A stretch of DNA of 64,000 nucleotides from Oreocharis arfaki (Eukaryota; Chordata; Aves; Passeriformes; Paramythiidae), in NCBI GenBank assembly GCA_013398015.1, contig VZRR01002170.1, positions 107,895 through 171,894 of the forward strand, read 5' to 3'. Under the pieces are notes generated by a model. It saw only the letters and a program-made list of their open reading frames with translations. It was not told where the DNA came from and did no database searches. Below are positions 52,454 to 64,000 of this stretch, one piece after another (positions within the stretch are counted from its first letter, which is position 1; every line of letters starts with the position of its first letter). A program made the translations under genes and the position numbers.

Positions 52454-54053
52454 CTGTACCTAATGTTATTTGACTGACTTTGATTCAATCTGCACAGTAC
52501 CGATATTAATGACGATATATATCGAAACATCCTTGTAAACATTTTCCCATGTTTATTTGTCTCCAGAAAATGATGCCTGGTCTCATATTAATTGTACATT
52601 ATCTCCAAGAATATTAGGATGGATTAAAACAGCTTTCAACCTTCGTAATGCAGCCTATCAAATACAAACACAAGTTTGCTTTTTTATAAACAAACTGCCA
52701 TCCTGTTTTATGATGATACCTACATGTACTGCTGGAACAAATGACAACAACATAAGTTCTATTGCTATCTCCTAACAGCTGTCAGGAGCACATTTCTGAA
52801 GGGATCCAAACGTCAACTGCACAGATTCGCTGGAAATAGTAGAAAAGCACAACAAAGAAGAAAAGGAATTCATTCAGAGTTTGGCTACTGGAAGAAAACT
52901 CTACTTATCATTAGTACTACTTTTCTCTCCAGTTTTCTTCAATTCAAGAAAGTGTCAAAATTTCCCATGGGAAATTTGACTCCATTTTCCTCAAACAGGG
53001 CCTATTTTCATTTACAAATTAATATAAACTACTGTCAGCAGAGTCTACCTTTCATAATATAGATTATTAATATTACAGAAGATGCATTCCAGTATACAAA
53101 GAAAATTGTGATTTATGGGAACTGTTGAAAGGCTTATGCTATATTCACAGCATAAGCATATGTTGATATATGCTATATATGAAAGCCAACAGTTTTTTGT
53201 CAATATTTTCTTACTCTTTGTTTCTCTCAACATTTAATGGCAGAAAATTTTTTCCAAAAAAGCTCAGAGGGATGCGTGCTGAGTGTCTGTGGACATTTTA
53301 TGTGCCCATGGGTGTTAGGAGAGGTTTATTTTGGAAAGACTGTAGATTGGGGTATCTGAATAGAAGTCAAGATATCTGAAGCAAACAGTGGTTTTGTAGT
53401 TAGGAAGCAGAAGCTCAAGAAGCTAAAACAACTTCCCACAGAAATGAAAATAGGACCAAAAGGAGAAATATATGTATAAAAAAATTAATTATATTTTTAT
53501 CTTTCAAATTTCTGGGGCATATGTATATCACCTTCATTCTGCTATGATTTTGATGTCACAAGAACTCTGTTCTGAGTTGTAGCCCTGTAACTCATAGGAC
53601 AAGTTGCTGTTTCATTATTTAATACTCAGTAGTTCTGTGTTTTTCTACCAGAAAATGACAAGCAGAATTTTAAGCCTAAGTTCTGAAAATAAAGCCAAAT
53701 ATCTTCGACAGTCCTCTAGATACCATTGTATTTTGTCAAAGTCATCAGCCAAAATTCACCCTCAGAATAAGTCAGCTGAACTCAGCAGCATTGTAAGAGA
53801 ATGAGCTTAGCTTAATGGAATTGAGGTCAGGATAATATTTCGTTCTTGTATGTGGTACAGCATAAAACTGCAATTTTTCAAATGTGTTTCATTCCTACTT
53901 GGCAAACACCTTTGCTGTTTCAGAAGTCGGTTCTTATATGTCATAAACCTACACATTTTTTGAAACAATTAAATGAAATTTTGCTTATTTGATGAAGTTA
54001 CCTGCCTATTACTTGACTGATTAGAAAGAGTTACACCTCAAGATGATTCTTAC
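52454..54053. other. AT-rich DNA, putative intron of the minus-strand candidate
   Basis: No gene recognised. A 12-bp perfect palindrome, cgatatatatcg, lies at 52513-52524 and carries two of the few CpGs in the area; its significance is unknown. Short frames such as 52557-52775 (+) are unsupported. Confidence 0.4.
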
Positions 54054-54249
54054 TTAGAAGTTTATATGTAGAAGAAATAGTCCAAGAAAATGATGATACA
54101 AAATAGGACATGCTGCTTTCTTCTAATTTAGTTGGTTGCAAAATAAGCGCAGGATTCCCCCTGAACAGCAGATCTGTAGGTTTCTTATTGGTGTATCTCC
54201 ACTGGTGCTTCAGTTCAGAAAAGGTGCACATCTCCAAGAATTCTCCCAT
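54054..54249 (-). CDS. Candidate first coding exon
   Basis: On the minus strand an ATG at 54249 follows an in-frame TAA directly, so if coding this ATG is the start. The frame is open for 65 codons (MGEFLEMCTFSELKHQWRY at the N-terminus) to a strong donor A|GTAAGA after 54054, leaving in phase 1. The next candidate (52453) enters in phase 1. The Kozak context is weak (T at -3, G at +4). No signal peptide or known domain is seen. Joined with the two downstream candidates it would give about 186 residues. No promoter was identified upstream. Confidence 0.2.
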
Positions 54250-57200
54250 TTAACACATATTCATTTGAGTAATTTCAGAGAACAGACCTGGATTCCGTTT
54301 GGATGAGCTAAAGCAGAAAACCTGTTCTGGGAGAGCACCTCAGTAGCACCAACAAGGAATGAGCTTCAGTCCGGGAGCTCAAACTGTTGTTAACATAATG
54401 TGCAACTCCGCAAACCTTTGTAGCGTGGATATCATGAGAACAGCTTCTGATCACATTAATAATGTAATAAAGCTAACTACCTAGGCAAGGAAGTCACCAC
54501 GCCAAATTTTTGATGATTTTTTATATATTTCTGTGTATAACAACACTTTCAAGAATAGTTTCCTGTGGTTCTTCATCTCTAGCAATATCAGCAGAAAGAG
54601 AGAGCATGAAGAATTTTTTTGATATATGCCAACAGAATAATGAAAAACTTCCCATAGTGAAGTGCTGTTATGAGGTATTTTCTGACTTCAGGGCTAGAAA
54701 TGTCCACCTCCAGCAGATGAAATGCTTTTTTTGTGCTTGCCAGGTTGCCCTAACACCCATGGGAAACACAGGTTCTGTCTATCAAAGGAAGCATTCCAGT
54801 AACAGCACAACCTGCAGTGATCTCAGGTGGCAGAAGTTGTCCTTTTCAGTAAATTTAGGTCTAGGCAACATGGAGCAATGCTCCCGTGTTACTGTCCTTG
54901 ACAACAACCTCAGCACTTTCGTCAAGATTCCTGTGGGAGTGTGAATTGTCTCCGCGGGGTTTTCCTTATGGCCCCATGATCAATGTCATGTTCCCACTAA
55001 TGGACATTAAGCAGCATTCAGCCTTCCTAACCAGGCCCATCTGGCCTTGGTAGCACCCTCTCACACAGCACATTCACAGGCTGGCCATTCTCCAGTGTGG
55101 GTGAAGATGACAGAGGTCATATACAACCCCAAACCACCACAGAGGTGCTGAAACAGAGAAACAACTTGTTGTGCCAGGTGCATGATGACAGGTATGTTTT
55201 TCTGAAGTGTCTTTGTGACTGAAGTGCCTCTGCTGCTGAAAAATTGCTAGAGGTTAGATATCTAAGAAGCAGCATTTTTGAAAGAGATCATTATGCTGGG
55301 TCAGTGCCTTGACATGCTTATTGCAGGCATTGGATGCACCCGGAAGTATTTATACCTGGGACCTTGTTTTAATCTAGAAAGCAACCCTGCTACTAAAACT
55401 CTAACTCTGGTTGAATTTGCCCCTATCTCTCACTAAGGCTCAGCTAACACATGAAATTTATGAAGCAGTTGCAGTATTTTGAATATGCAATTCAATGAGA
55501 GTAAGAAATTATTGCAAAATACAGCTGCTGCCTTTGCTTTCCAGAGATAGAGTATGCTAATGTGTTTAATCTCAAAGTCTGACAAGGAAATGGGAAAGGA
55601 AGAGGATGTAGCAGCCTGTTGAAATGTAAATGTTAATAATGCTCCTTCAGTGAAGAAAACACAATAGAAATTTTCATTCATTCTTTTTTTCAATTAATTA
55701 AAAATATTGCGTTTCTACAACCTGATTGCTAACTTTTCTTAAATGGTTCTTTAACACTTCATTAATAATATTCTATTGCTTAACATTTCATTGCATGTAA
55801 TGAGCTCCAGCCACCACTCTGTATTTCTTTCCACGAGCCAACTTAACTTTTGGGCCAAAGCACAGATTTTGGGGATTGGTAAGAAGATATTATTTGATAC
55901 TAACCTATTTTTAAAATGAGAACAAATAGGTTTTAAAAGTTCCATATCAGCTCTAAAAATAAAGCACCTACCACATTCACAGAATGCAGCTGACACAAGG
56001 ACAAAGCAGCAGATGCAATGTCTGCAATAATAGATATTAATTTAAAACAAAACCAGTAAGTAAATCTTATTCCTTACGAAGGCCTCTGTGCTATTCTTTT
56101 CTTAAAGATGTTTAAACAAGCAGCTCCAACTTAACATGTTTCTCACTTCAATAATCATATAGAAAACTATTCCCTGAATCCTTTCTAACAAATTGTTTAT
56201 TAAACCTAATTACGTGAATTGTGTAGTGCATTTCACCTGTTATTTGGGGAATTCGAGAGGAATGGCAAGGAATGGCATCAAGCAGCAGTAGTCCATGATG
56301 AAATTCATGTAACTCAGCTTGAGCTATCTAAAATCTAGAGGTCTAGCCTATGTCAGTTGACTGTGTGCTCTCTGTTTTCATACCAGTTGGAGAGACTAAA
56401 TAAGATCCTGGAAACAGGTGAAATCAATTGTCATTTAGAAATGTCTTTCCCCTCTCCATTGGCTATCAAGTGAGCCCAGATCACATTAGAAACTTGGAGA
56501 TTTTAAATGGCGAGACTGCATAAGATGTATCCTACATAAAGGAATGAAGCAGAAAAGTCCGATTCAGAGATTCCTTGAACCTGTGCTGTAGTTATTCTAA
56601 CCCTGGTACTCTGGTATTTCAGGCTCAAAACTATCCTTTACTTCATGTTATTCCAAAATTGTGATTATGTAATAAAATCCAACATTCTGTGACCAGAACT
56701 TAAACCGAGGTAAGTACGATTTAAAAAAAAAAAAAAAAAAAAANGAGAGAGAGAAAAAGAAAAGCCATATAAGGATAAAATGATCAAGAAATCTAGGCCA
56801 ATTTCTTTAATATATTCTAACTTGAATAGTCTTTCATAATGTGAATAAATTCATTGACTCCACAACTTAAAGCAATATATCCAATCTCTCTTCATGCACA
56901 CACTGTGGACTCTTCTTCAACCTCACAAAATAAGGCTTTTAGTAAACGAAAGCATCTCTGATGGCAACTTTGACAATTTGATAAGTGAATACTCCTTCTA
57001 GTACTCTAGGTGAATTGACATTTTCATCTGCCCTCAAACTGCAAGAAAAATATTCTTTAAATCATGTACCTGGGCAAAGGCCATCCTTCACTTGAAAAGA
57101 CAACAGTCAACATATTTTTGTAGAGTTCTAACACCAGAAGCTGATCAAGCTTTAGCTTCACATAGGGTTGTAAACCTATCACCTGGTGTACTGTCACCTG

Positions 57201-60200
57201 CCATCAAGAAAAGTTTCTGGTTTTCTGATCAAGGCATATTAACATTGTGTTTGTGTTAGCTGAAGAACAATAGAATTCCACAGGTAACTGTTATTTTCTG
57301 ATTCCAGCATGTAGGGTTTGCTACTGATAATGTCTCAATTGTCATTTTACTGCCAAAAGATGATGCAAACACAAAATTATAAGGATGTTGGAAATTTTAG
57401 CAGTGATGTTTAGAAGTAAAAGTATCACTGTTGCAGGAGCTTTTGAAACGATTTATCTGACATAAAATATTGACATTATTTTTGCAGTTCTTTGTCATAT
57501 TCAGGGATATATTGGTTTAATATAGCTTTGTCAAATAAATTCTTTCTCTAGTACGATGTAGCAAAGTATTTTTATTTAATTTGGATAGATGTTGAACAAT
57601 AATATCACGTAATTGTGGTTACATTTATTTGCTACGTTATCCAAAATGTTTTGCTCAAGAGTATCTTGGCACAGTAACCTCAAGGAAGTAAAATCTCCAC
57701 GGCAGAAAGTGACAACTTTTTAGGTGTACCATGAATAGGCTGTCAGGGAGTTATAACCACTTGCAAAAGTGTAAACCGTAAACCAGCTACAGACAGGTCT
57801 TAAAACCTTACTTTGGTATTCCTTTAACAAAAACAAAAAAGCAATAATGTTTCTAATACAAGTTAACCATATCTATCTAGAAATATTATTTTATCAGTAT
57901 TTCTGAAACAGCTTTAATACACCAAGAGAAATAGAAATAAGAAACTTCTGAGTGTAAAAAATGCGTTTATGTACTTATAAAATCCCTTTCTTCAAAGTTT
58001 TTCACCCCTTTCCACCTGTCTGCCTGTTCATCCATCTTTGTCTCTGGGAATTTCACAAAGAATCAAATGTCCCTTCTCAGACACTTGAAAGAAGTCTCAT
58101 ATACTTGTTTTGGGAAACAACGAGGGGAAAAAAATCACATAATAAAACCACAGGATAAATAGAGGCTTTCTGAATATAAGTAACCACTACTAACAAAATG
58201 AGGCCTCTACCCCCTAGATTTTGCTCTCTCCACTTGATTTCTACTGCAAGTAGATGTCATAGGAGTTGTCCCTGGTACAATGATGCCACAAGGCAGCAAC
58301 CAAAAGGAACTCAGCACAGGGGTCATTAAGTATTTTAAAATAGTACATGGGACATCAGGTCAGGAAGACAAAGAGTTCAGATGGGTCTGGTTTGTGGATG
58401 GGTGGGCCAAAGGGCCAAAAGAAGGAGCTGCTGAAGGGTCTGAGAGGGCTGGAGGATGTCAGCAGTATACAATGACTTCAGGGTGCCAAAGTGACAAATG
58501 GTCACAGTCTTCTTTAATTCTGCCATGCTCCAAAGAGCAGAGGACTCTTTACTAAACATCAGTGGTTGTTACAGGACAACTTCTTCAGCGGACATGACAG
58601 CAGGTCTTGTTTTGGCCATGAGAGATATTGTGTCTCCAGTTCTCTGAGAATGATTTTCACTGTTTAAGATATGAACTCCTGACATCTACAGGAAATCTCA
58701 TAAGTCAATTTCCTGACAAAATGACCTTACTTTTGCAGGTGAGCCAAAAGAAGTAAACAAATATGAAAACTGTTTTTATTTGAGGCATCTCATCGCTTAT
58801 ATTGTCTGAAATAGTAAAAATTAGGAAGTACCAAGCATGTAATAATGAAGATAGGCTTAGAAAAATAAAAGGGTACTGAAATGAGGAGAATTAAGATGCA
58901 TTTACTTGGTGCTCTCTGAGTGAGCACTTGTGCTCTGGAATTCTGCTAGTTTTTTGTCCTGACTGAACTTTAAGTGTTGCCTTTGTGGGTAAACCTGTGC
59001 TGTGCCTCATTTCAGGCCAGGAGCACAAAATAATATATTCAAAGTTTTTATCCCTGAGATGTTCCCTTACTTTATCAAAATGACACCATGTTTACAATGA
59101 AACTCATTTTTACAAAGGTAAAACAGCCTTTGATTTCTCATATTTGTCTTCATATTGGATGTTTTTATAAGTATTGGGTTTTTGCCTTGGAATCAAGGAA
59201 AATAAAACAGCAATTGACATTGAAGAGTGACCTTTGAGCTAGCTACATCCTACAGCAGCAAAACAATGTAACTGTGTGCCTCTTTTAAACTTTCTGAGAA
59301 TCCCTTATTCCCATTATTGCCTGGTGCACTTCCCATGTCATTCACTATTTGATTTTTTATATACATAAGATTAATTTGTTTGACTTAGCTATTCCAGAAG
59401 ACCCAGATTTTCAACTCAGTGTTTTCCAGATCACCTGCTCAGTGACCACTTATGTGTGTTCTGTATGTATACTTTGAAATTACTTCTGTTTCCATTAATT
59501 TCATCTCATACCCTTCTGCTGCAGTTTATTGTTTCTACTAAACAATGCATTTCTAACATACGCCACTTTAGCATTGCTGTAAGAGATGTCAGGAAAGTTC
59601 TTTGTTACATTTGTCTCCTTGGCTCCTATTCCACTTTGCCTTTCAACAGTGCATGTATTCTGAAAATAAAAGAAATACTTTTCCATTAGTACCACACAAA
59701 CCTTTTTCCTGTTGCCTCCAAGGCATGAACCATGCCCTCTCATTCCATTTTCTCTTCTTTTGGTCTCTGCACATTCAGAGTCCTGCTCTCCACGTCACTA
59801 TATCTGCATTTCACAATTTCTGGGGGAAAAAAAGCTTTAAGGCATACCCTTAACATAATGTATATGTATAAACATTTGTATAAGTCTTAAATATAAAGGA
59901 GAATGCTTTATAATGGAATAACTTTCAGAAAATTTTAGCATGTCAAAGGCCTTGTCGCCATTTTTTGGTGCGTTCAAGAGTTTTGCAAGGGACTAGTAGG
60001 ACCTTCAGAACTGAGCATGTTGCGTGGTGTAAGAAAACACCCATAGCCGCCAGTATCTAAGAAAACCCAGAAACTGTCCTCAGAGAATCTGCCCAGACTG
60101 CCAGAGTCTGTCTGGAAACACCAATACACAATGAAGCAGACAACATGAGGGATCCTCTGAGGTTCAGAGGGGACATCTCATTAACCATGCTGCACCATCC

Positions 60201-61351
60201 TGCTATCGGAATGTCTCTAGGCTTCCCATTTAAGTAAACATCCTAGTTATTTTCCTAATCTTTTCTCAAAACAATTAGAGTTCAGGATCCTTAGGAGACA
60301 GTTTCATGGTGATTATCCTGGGTATCTCACAATTTAATCCGTAATTTCACATACAGCGACAGCCAGGGTAAGATGTCCAGCATTTTCCCCTGCCTGGATC
60401 TCGCACAGGCCGTACTGTGCCAACCTGCTGGCACAGCAGATGCTACTGCTGCTGTGCACTGCCCCTGCCAGACACTGGCCAAATGTAAGGAAGGCACGGG
60501 CCAGACTGGCATGCATGGTATGCCCCAATCTCATTGGGATGTACGGCTCCTGCTGTAGTAATAAAAACTGATTTATACAATTGCAGATGGTTCTGCTCAG
60601 GATTGATCCTGTCAACCACAGAGAGAATGGAAGAAAGTCATCAAAAGTAATTGAGTTTTTGCTCTTAAGCCTCTCACATCCATCTGCAAATCCTGCCCTC
60701 TATCTTTCCAAAGAAACTGCTGAACACATAAAGCCTGCTACTGCTGTGTTAATATGGGCCTGTAACTGAATTCCTTCTGATAAGCCTAGTAATGATCAGG
60801 CTGTCTGAGGTGTACCAGCTCTCTACTACTTAAATGCTGAATGTATTCTAGGACACCAGGGAGGCAATTTAGCCTCTCATTATAGATGTCCAACTCATTT
60901 TAGCAGTAACAGCTGCTTTAGTTTTTAAATGAAATTGTTAACTTTTAAATTCCTTCACAAATTTGTGTGTTTATCAGGAGAAGAACAGGTTTTAAACTTA
61001 CTTCTGCTTCTTTACACAATAGTGTTAGCTGCATGCTAAGATTTTGCATGATCTGAAGAGGAAAATAAACTGAATGAACATTCCCTGCTGACTCTGTCCC
61101 AGTATTGCTCATCTGACTGGTTTTGACAGGCTGGAGACTTGTCACAAGTGTAGCCTGGTTCCCGTAAGAACACAGGAAAACAGGTCTCTTCCTGTGCTAT
61201 TAAAGTAAACTGCCACAAACCTCACATTCAACCTGAAGATACTCAAGAATCTGGAATTAAAATATTTGCCATGGTCCTCTTAACATGCAGTTATCACTAA
61301 GGATGCTAGTGAAGAATGTCACCTCTTGAACCATGGATGGACATGTTAGAT
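54250..61351. other. Long unique stretch, no firm gene
   Basis: No repeat family recognised. A plus-strand frame at 54510-54944 (144 codons) begins with a hydrophobic run but has no family motif. A 21-A run with an N at 56744 is followed by a GA-rich tract to about 56765. A GC-richer patch at 60370-60500 has a 7-bp-stem hairpin (60416-60435). Otherwise AT-rich unique DNA. Confidence 0.45.
56723..56765 (+). repeat. Poly(A) run, N, and GA-rich tract
   Basis: Twenty-one adenines are followed by an N at 56744 and then GAGA/GAAA repeats. The N at a homopolymer edge suggests an unresolved length or a joined contig end. Confidence 0.85.
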
Positions 61352-61897
61352 TGTTGCCTTTTCCTGGTCTTAAAATTAAGAACCAAACACAGTTAAGTGA
61401 AAAAAAGGGTTTTACCTTGGTATTTATTTAAGGATCCTTAGATGCAGCATTTCATCCTAGTGGAATGCACTGAAATGCACCCCAAAATGCACACACACAC
61501 ACACCCCCCACACCAGAAAAGCACATACAACTACAGGCCTTGCAAATTAGCATATCTATCAAAGATCCTCCAATGAGAGGCTCAAAGGAATGCCCCGCCC
61601 CAAGGAATCTTCCCCCTGGATGGGTCTATCTTAGTTTACAGAATGTGTTCTGCAGATGACCTCGGTGTCTGGGGCTTTCTGGCCCCTGACTGCAAGGCTT
61701 CCAGGATGTTTGGCCTCCTGGCTTAATGGAAGAGTGGGTCTCAGCTAGGTTATCTAACTTAAGGAATTATAAGCATTTGGGCTAAAAGCACGAGGAATAC
61801 ATAAAAGCTATATAAAAGTGCGTATAAAAGGGGTGTAAAAGAAAAAGCAGATAATCACCATGGCGTCAGATACAGGAGGCATCTCACAGCTACAACA
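61352..61897 (-). mobile_element. LTR-like element, minus orientation
   Basis: Read on the minus strand the segment starts TGTTG (61897) and ends CAACA (61352), matching inverted termini as in retroviral LTRs. In that direction it contains an ATTGG box, a GC box (reverse of 'gccccgcccc', 61591-61600), an octamer-like 'atgctaatttgca', a (TG)n tract (61488-61506), then AATAAA within 'ttaaataaataccaagg' about 85 bases before the end. This order (U3 motifs, polyadenylation signal, short U5) fits an avian ERV LTR. Against it: no target-site duplication is visible at these borders, and no internal retroviral sequence adjoins. On the plus strand the same DNA has three TATAAAA-type boxes (61811-61836), so it could be read in the opposite sense. 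Confidence 0.4.
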
Positions 61898-64000
61898 CTG
61901 CAGCATCTTCTCTCTCTTTCAGACCTGAATTTAACAAGACATTAAGATGACTGTAACTCGCCACAAAAACACACACTCTGTGCACTCACAGTTGTTTGGG
62001 TCGTGCTCATCTGTTTCTCCTCCTTTCCATCCTGCTATCTTTGAAGCCTTTCCTAGCTCCCCTAACTCCATGGATGTGATTTACCAGCCCGACTTTACCA
62101 GCCCAACTTACACTATCTGCCTCCTCACCTTACCGCTTTGACTAACTTTCACATTTCTGAGTCTCCCTTTGCTTTATCTCTAGTTGTGCTGATTGCTCTT
62201 TCCCTAGTATGACTACCCTTTTCCCCAAGACTGTGTACTTTCCGTGGGGATTGGCCTGAACTCCCTATTGGTGTTCCTGTTTGTCATGCTGTTAGCACTG
62301 GCTGAAGAACACTACCAAGGCATCAGAAATTCCTACTGATCAGCTTTTAAGTCTCCATGCATACGCATTTCAGTGTAATGTTTACCCGGTATTTAATTGA
62401 TTGTAGCCTGATTTTTTGGGCATTTCACTTGGTTTTCCGTAGCATAAACTAAAATCAGGAAAACAAGAGTGAAGAGGGCTGAGCAGGGATGTTTCTCATG
62501 CCAGTGGCTTTTGCTTCTCGTTAGAACCCACACAGCATCATTGGAGCCTGTAGGTGTGTGGGCATGAGACCAATGGTACCAGCATAAAAGCAAGGGAATG
62601 CAGGGGAAAACTGCCTTTGTGGCTCTAGGCAGCTCGAGTGAAAGGTTGTAGAGCTGCAAATATTGACCTGTAATATTACACATCCTGAGGCACTAAGCCA
62701 TCTCAAGCACCATACAACTTCATTTTCTGTTTACCTTCTTCACCTCACATGTGACTTCACAGCCATCTGCCATAGCACTTCTTTATCTCTTTTCAGTCAG
62801 AGAAGTCTCGTTAGTCCATCTGCATGCAAAGTCTGTCTGGTGTCTGTGATCATCCTCATCACCCTTTTCAATGCTATTTTTGATTCTACTACAATCTTCT
62901 GAGAGCACTGCATTTGAATTATAGTCAATTTTCAAGACACCGTGTGTGAAAGTATTAGAGTGGCCTGGTGATGTTTTCTGTTTTGTTTTTCCTCAGCTAA
63001 ATAATTCCTACCATTGTGTTTGTTTTTCCACTGAAACAGAGTAATGCAATAAACTTCTTGTTTTTATAACCCCTGAAACTTTTTCACAGTAAGCAAAATC
63101 AGACTAGTTATAACATACTTTCAATCTTTATGTTTTTAAGCTTTTCTACATAAATTATGAATCACCACATGAGCTGTGGGCACTCTGAAGGTCAAAAATC
63201 TGTATGTATGCGGACATGCAAGAAGTCAGAGAATATTTATTCAAATCATTTTGACAAAGGATATTTTACATGGGTTGAGAAATATGCCCGCAATTATGCA
63301 GTCATTTGATCAGTTAGGTTTGAAATCATTTGATTTTCAAATTCGTAACACCCATTTTCCTTTAATAAAGTTCCTAAAACATAGGCTTCTCTTCCAAAAT
63401 ACCTAGAAGTGCTGTTGTCACATTTCATGCAACCAATCTTATGTACAATTCACTTAGAGCCAACCACAAAAAACATTTTCAAGTGAATATTCATTTATTG
63501 AAGCTTTTTTTTGGGTCACTGAAGAAATAAATAGAGGAAGTAGAACAATGCTGCTGTTTATACATAAAGTGAATTAACACAGTCCGTTCATGACATGTGA
63601 GTGCCACTGATTCTCTTGGGCTACCATTTCTGATGTGGAAGCTACAGAACTATGGAAAAAATTAATGCATTCCTGCTTGGGTGTGGAGAATCACAGCATT
63701 AGGAACATCAGCCCTGTACTAATTTCACTTACCAAAAGCCATTGGGGACCTGATCTGAAGGTCTGGCTCCCAGGCACTTCAGGGATTGAAATCTGCTTCT
63801 CAATGCAATGCGAAACTCATTTGCATATAAATTCCCATTGTAGAAAACATTTTATGCTTCCCATGCAGCTGAGATGGAGTAGAATGTGTCACTGAGAAGA
63901 AAGAAAAATATTTCAATCTTTTGGAGACTTTGGGGTGACCCCCATCACCTCCACCCCTGTCTCACTCACAGCAGTGTCTTGGAGGCCAAAGTGACCCTTA
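61898..64000. other. Unique DNA to window end, no gene seen
   Basis: A pyrimidine-rich stretch lies at 61960-62160 and includes a 14-bp tandem pair (62080-62107, 'tttaccagcccgac' then 'tttaccagcccaac'). The rest is AT-rich without recognisable repeats or supported exons. Base composition becomes more GC-rich in the last 70 bases. Confidence 0.45.

Noticed and set aside
54510..54944. Plus-strand 144-codon frame with a hydrophobic start resembling a signal peptide
   Set aside because: No family motif, no promoter, and a frame of this length is expected by chance in 64 kb.
61860..61929. ATG in strong Kozak context (caccatggcg) after three TATA-like boxes
   Set aside because: The frame closes after 22 codons. 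The site more likely belongs to the LTR-like segment.
1..64000. tRNA, rRNA, snRNA genes, CRISPR arrays, prokaryotic operons, mitochondrial insertions
   Set aside because: I read for these and saw no supporting motif, but by eye small or degraded copies could be missed.

Overview
The window looks like AT-rich avian nuclear DNA, probably intronic or intergenic sequence of a large chromosome. The main evidence is four unmistakable CR1 (chicken repeat 1) LINE fragments with bird-type 3' ends, including the tail ending in ATTCTGTG-type repeats. CR1 also occurs in other sauropsids, so 'bird' is an inference from the 3'-end sequence type. Two LTR-like segments, short CA/TG microsatellites, CAAA-rich tracts and poly(A) runs fit a vertebrate genome. 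There are no operons, ribosome-binding sites, tRNA or rRNA genes, or CRISPR arrays. Two single N bases (1048 and 56744) mark assembly joins.

Layout. 1-1.2 kb: a CR1 ORF2 fragment, then a near-perfect 175-bp tandem copy joined at an N. 1.2-5.2 kb: unique DNA with a TG microsatellite and a G-run cluster. 5.2-6.2 kb: a CR1 in minus orientation interrupted by a plus-orientation CR1 tail. 6.2-35.6 kb: mostly unique AT-rich DNA with two CAAA-rich tracts, one possible eroded CR1, a 38-A run and several exon-like open frames. 35.6-35.8 kb: another CR1 3' end. 48.4-48.75 kb: a probable solo LTR (plus). 49.75-54.25 kb: three minus-strand exon-like blocks with mutually compatible splice phases. 61.35-61.9 kb: a second LTR-like element (minus).

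Genes. I recognise no host protein-coding gene. The longest open frame is about 176 codons, and the spread of frame lengths is about what chance gives in this base composition. Frame length alone is therefore not evidence. Some frames are bracketed by good splice acceptors and donors on the minus strand: 25411-25902, the trio 54054-54249 / 52359-52453 / 49755-50024, and more weakly 7484-7789. They are listed as low-confidence candidate exons. If real, they belong to one or more minus-strand genes with very large introns. I do not assign a function.

No new biological system is evident. The points most worth checking are the probable assembly duplication at 873-1222, the nested and rearranged CR1 pair at 5.2-6.2 kb, the two LTRs, and the minus-strand candidate exons.
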